From Candidatus Methanosuratincola sp. (GTDB lineage Archaea > Thermoproteota > Methanomethylicia > Methanomethylicales > Methanomethylicaceae), in NCBI GenBank assembly GCA_014361455.1, contig JACIVP010000002.1, positions 62,001-126,000 on the forward strand: a DNA stretch of 64,000 nucleotides. The letters run 5' to 3'. Both the position numbers and the translations under genes were made by a program. Within the stretch, counting starts at the first letter, position 1; every line of letters begins with the position of its first letter. The notes below the pieces were generated by a model. It did no database searches. It was not told where the DNA came from and saw only the letters and a list, made by a program, of their open reading frames with translations. Shown here piece after piece: positions 60,465 through 64,000 of this stretch.

Positions 60465-62382
60465 CCTTAACTGGAACGCCGACCGCAAGCCTGAAGGGAT
60501 TGAAGCGCACGCCCCCGTCGTTGTAGAACTTGCTGAACCATTCGTAGAAGTGAAGCCTCAGATCCTGCGCAAGTACCAGCACCCCCTCCAACAGAACCAC
60601 GAATACGTTACCAACGACAATTATGAGAGGCGAAAGTACCATGCCTAGGACACCGCCCGATGTGATCTCAGCGAGGCTGTAGAAGACGGATGTGAGCATG
60701 ATGTGCGCGATCACCATTGCAAAAATTCGCAGGTATGAAACGGTGTTTGAAATGAAGCTAATCATAGTCTCGAAGACGTCGAAGAACGTCTCTCCGAGTT
60801 TGCCTATGCCTTTCTTTCCATGCCTTGAGATCTCGTAAAAGGGCTCCCCGATTAGGAGGAAGATTATCGGCCCCAGTATGTATAGGATCGGTCCAGAGAA
60901 CCAGCCCGTGATATTCAGCCCGACTGCAAAGACGAGGTATATGAAACCGATGTAAAGGGCGAGCTTTGGTAGGTTAACTAGAAATGCTGAAGAGTATCTC
61001 CTCTGGATGAGGCTGTTCGCGAATGAGAGAGATAGCCCAAGTAAGATGTGTGCAACGCCAACGAAGAGCGATATTTTCAACATCCTCATGAGCTCCTCAG
61101 CGGGGTGGATCGGAGCCTCGTAGCCTACAAGGTAGTAAAGAGACTGCCCGAAGAACTCCCCGTATAGGAGCGTGCCGATTATCGCCCCTGCTATGCCAGT
61201 GATGATCAGAACCACACCTATCTTCTTCATAGAGGCGAAAAACCTGTAGAATATGAGACCCACAATCGCGAGTGAGATCCCATGCCCGAGGTCACCGAAC
61301 ATCAACCCGAACAGGATGGGGAAGCTCAGGGCTAGGATGGGTGTTGGGTTAATCTCGTTGTACGATGGTGATCCGTAAAGGTTGGTTATCGAATCGAAGA
61401 TCTTGAAGAATCGGGGGTACTTGAAGTGAACCGGCACGGACGCAGAGACATCCTCATCCCTAACGAAGGAGACCACGCGCCCGTTCAGCACCTGCTGTAC
61501 CGAATTCATGAGCTCCTGGATCTGATCCTTGGGCACATAGCCTTCAAGAACGGCCCAATTTTTACTGTACGATGACTTGCCCTTTATGGAGAGTATCAAG
61601 CTTGCGTCGCTGACGGATTGCTCCAGGTAGAGCAGCCTTCCAAGATCCCTTTCCAAGAGGGAGACCTTTTCGGCCTTGGTTTTCTTGACATTCTCGAGTC
61701 TCTCTTCCAACATTCTGAGCTTCTCTGGGAAACGGGAGAGACCCCCCTGGAACTCCTCGGGCAGCTCGACGGACCTGAAGCCTACCGATTCGAGCTGCTG
61801 GATCACCCTAGTCTCTTGGCTTGGCAAGAAGACCACGAGCGCCATAGGGGGTTCCGGAGATGCATCAACAACCATGCAAGTCTCGGAGACCGCAGCCCTT
61901 AGTTCGGATATAGGAGACTTTTCTGAAGACACAAAAATGAAGCTGAACTTCTCAAGCTGGGAGATCAGTTCCAACGACTTCGGATCCAGATAGCCCGAAG
62001 CCACAACCTTCCACAGACGGAGGTCTCTCTCCAGCCTTTCCTCGGTCTTCGTGATTGCCTCCAGTTCCTGGATCAGCCTCTCGTATCCCGAGACTTGAGA
62101 ATTTATCGATGAGATATAATCCTGCCAGTCCCTCGCAGAGACAGGGGCGTCGACAGCGATTGCTGCTCCTGCCGGAACATAGTTTTTCGTCTTTGAGAGC
62201 AGATCCCTTATCCTGCCCCTGAGGGATTCAATCTCGCTTTGATAGTCAGCCGCCCCGAACTCGCCCATCTCTCGTAGAGAGAGGTGCAGGTTTGCCTTTC
62301 GGTTGACTGTATCAATAACTTTCTCGGAGTCTGCTTTAAGAAAAATTAAGGAGGTATGACACATCCTGACTGGGCGTAGCAT
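60454..62382 (-). CDS. atpI: A/V-type ATP synthase subunit I (a subunit)
   Basis: 642 residues from ATG at 62382 (AGGTG upstream). The membrane stator that carries ions past the c ring. The cytoplasmic half (1-330) has long coiled coils; the membrane half has about seven or eight segments with FPILFGLMFGDLGHGISL, GEPFYEISRHGKKGIGKLGETFFDVFETMISFISNTVSYLRIFAMVIAH. The essential Arg is in SYLRIFAM. Encoded downstream of K and D on the minus strand. Confidence 0.95.
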   Translation of the reverse strand: MLRPVRMCHTSLIFLKADSEKVIDTVNRKANLHLSLREMGEFGAADYQSEIESLRGRIRDLLSKTKNYVPAGAAIAVDAPVSARDWQDYISSINSQVSGYERLIQELEAITKTEERLERDLRLWKVVASGYLDPKSLELISQLEKFSFIFVSSEKSPISELRAAVSETCMVVDASPEPPMALVVFLPSQETRVIQQLESVGFRSVELPEEFQGGLSRFPEKLRMLEERLENVKKTKAEKVSLLERDLGRLLYLEQSVSDASLILSIKGKSSYSKNWAVLEGYVPKDQIQELMNSVQQVLNGRVVSFVRDEDVSASVPVHFKYPRFFKIFDSITNLYGSPSYNEINPTPILALSFPILFGLMFGDLGHGISLAIVGLIFYRFFASMKKIGVVLIITGIAGAIIGTLLYGEFFGQSLYYLVGYEAPIHPAEELMRMLKISLFVGVAHILLGLSLSFANSLIQRRYSSAFLVNLPKLALYIGFIYLVFAVGLNITGWFSGPILYILGPIIFLLIGEPFYEISRHGKKGIGKLGETFFDVFETMISFISNTVSYLRIFAMVIAHIMLTSVFYSLAEITSGGVLGMVLSPLIIVVGNVFVVLLEGVLVLAQDLRLHFYEWFSKFYNDGGVRFNPFRLAVGVPVKVSK

Positions 62383-62406
62383 CAAGATGCACCTATTTCC
62401 CGGCTA

Positions 62407-62922
<516 letters not shown>

Positions 62923-62930
<8 letters not shown>

Positions 62931-63564
62931 TTGTTTGAACCTCCGCACGCCTTTCGAGTATCCTCTTGACTTTCTTTACCCTGACGAACTCCTCCCTGTC
63001 CCTTTCCTCGAGTATATTGGATATCATAGCCACTGTGGCAGAGTATCGCGGGATCAGGAACTGCTCCAGCGCGTTTATCCTCCTCTGAGTCTTCTTAACT
63101 TCCTCGACTAGGTTGACCAGCGTGTTTTCGAGTTCGGCCACTCTGACTGCAAGCTGTAGCCCCAGCCTGAATTTTTCTGCGGCATCGTCTGTCAGGACCG
63201 TCGGTCTGCTCAGACCGTACGCGACTGAAGTCTTCACATTCTCCAAGTTCAGGGAAAGAACAGAGACGCCCATAACCTTTTTCTTTGAAGTCGAGAGCCC
63301 GAATGTGGTCGAAGGGAACCTTGCCGCAGACTCGATCTCCTTGGATCCCACCACTGCAGCGGCCTCGTCAAGGGTATCGTAGGCATCCCTTAAGGTTCTG
63401 TCGAGATCGCTCCTGAGCTTCGTAGCCTCGCCGATGCGCCTGTTCACCTCGAGGAGGAGGATGTCTCGCTTCTCCTCCAATAGATCGTGTGCCCTGCTCA
63501 AGAAAGAGAGCGTCCTCTTGAACCTGATCAGGTTCATCTTTGAGGGGGCGACCCTGAGAGACAA
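62923..63564 (-). CDS. atpD: A/V-type ATP synthase subunit D (central stalk)
   Basis: 213 residues. Central rotor shaft: two long helices form an antiparallel coiled coil around a small head. Seen: VAPSKMNLIRFKRTLSFLSRAHDLLEEKRDILL and ENTLVNLVEEVKKTQRRINALEQFLIPRYSATVAMISNILEERDREEFVRVKKVK. Ten bases after the stop of subunit B. Confidence 0.95.
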
Positions 63565-63574
63565 GCTCCAGACC

Positions 63575-64000
63575 TCACTTCGGCCTGTAGTACTGCTTGA
63601 CGAACCTATCCGAGATCCTAGTCAGCTCTGACTCTGGGAGCAGAGACAGCATCTCCCATGCTAACGACAGAGTGGTCTCCAAGTCCCGGTTCTCATCGAA
63701 CCTCTGGCTGAGGAAACGCTGCTCGAATGCATCCCCAAACCTCAGGTACGCCCTGTCCTTGTCAGTCAACCCCTCTTCGCCGATGATAGCACTGAGCTGC
63801 CGAAGATCCTGGGACCTGGCATAGGCGGAGTATAGCTGGCTAGCTACTGGCCCATGGTCTTCTCTCGTCTTGCCCTTCCCGATGCCGTCTTTCATCAGCC
63901 TTGAAAGGCTCGGGAGTATGTTTATTGGCGGGTAAATTCCTCTCCGGTGCAGGTCACTATCGATCACGATCTGCCCTTCGGTGATGTACCCTGTCAGATC
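63575..64000 (-). CDS. atpB: A/V-type ATP synthase subunit B, C-terminal part
   Basis: 141 residues to the window edge; the gene continues beyond it. The visible part begins [25 protein letters not shown], then [44 protein letters not shown], which is typical of the nucleotide-adjacent and C-terminal domains of the non-catalytic B subunit. Subunits A, F and E are presumably further right. Confidence 0.95.
   Translation of the reverse strand, partial: DLTGYITEGQIVIDSDLHRRGIYPPINILPSLSRLMKDGIGKGKTREDHGPVASQLYSAYARSQDLRQLSAIIGEEGLTDKDRAYLRFGDAFEQRFLSQRFDENRDLETTLSLAWEMLSLLPESELTRISDRFVKQYYRPK

Overview
The window is chromosomal DNA from an archaeon. Markers: both subunits of topoisomerase VI, a group II chaperonin (thermosome) with a GGM-repeat tail, RNA polymerase subunit K, ribosomal protein S25e, RadA, an A/V-type ATP synthase, PurP, a tetraether-lipid radical SAM synthase, a form III-like RuBisCO and two TrmB-type regulators. 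S25e together with SepCysS (tRNA-dependent Cys synthesis), MtrH and a corrinoid protein suggests an anaerobic, possibly thermophilic member of the TACK group with tetrahydromethanopterin/corrinoid C1 chemistry (Bathyarchaeia- or Methanomethylicia-like). The exact lineage cannot be decided from this window. Genes are tightly packed, often with ATGA overlaps, TATA promoters and occasional Shine-Dalgarno motifs.

Layout. 1-3 kb: end of a PHP-domain gene; a tRNA-Cys / 59-aa ORF / SepCysS cluster; a ThiF/MoeB-type E1 enzyme; a Cys-rich protein; a repeat-rich gap. 3.5-7 kb: TrpRS, an exported thioredoxin plus CcdA pair, a lone RAM-domain protein, UbiX and an LpdD-like protein. 7-16 kb, minus strand: topoisomerase VI, then the archaeal AMP/RuBisCO pathway (AMP phosphorylase, RuBisCO, ribose-1,5-bisphosphate isomerase), PRPP synthetase and an Fe-alcohol dehydrogenase. 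16-23 kb: rhomboid protease, two PurP paralogues, nucleoside phosphorylase, a candidate structured RNA, a Toprim protein and a scar that looks like the end of an IS200/IS605 element. 23-32 kb: thermosome/rpoK, divergent larB/larC, S25e, tetraether synthase with a divergent TrmB regulator, inositol-phosphate synthase. 32-41 kb: glucan phosphorylase, thioredoxin, SerB/ACT, and a corrinoid protein / core-MetE / MtrH operon followed by two RAM-domain proteins; endonuclease IV.

41-50 kb: a NurA-HerA pair and a self-contained lipoate assembly operon (TrmB-type regulator, two LipS-type radical SAM proteins, bipartite lipoate-protein ligase). 50-55 kb: a compact operon in which intact RadA sits with a membrane protein, a HerA/VirB4-like protein with ruined Walker motifs, a small unknown protein and a RecA-fold protein with a ruined P-loop. 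This is the most unusual set in the window. 55-64 kb: PEP synthase with a perfect 20-bp palindrome at its start, an Lrp-type regulator, acylphosphatase, TrmI, and an ATP synthase cluster split between two converging strands and running off the right edge.

How the genes fit together. The 10-16 kb block scavenges nucleotides through RuBisCO to 3-phosphoglycerate; PEP synthase and glucan phosphorylase connect to central carbon storage. SerB and the ACT protein adjoin the MtrH/corrinoid/MetE set, suggesting a link between serine or C1 metabolism and methionine. SepCysS and the E1-like enzyme suggest sulfur traffic. Several genes (at about 41.4 kb and 49.4 kb) look frameshifted.
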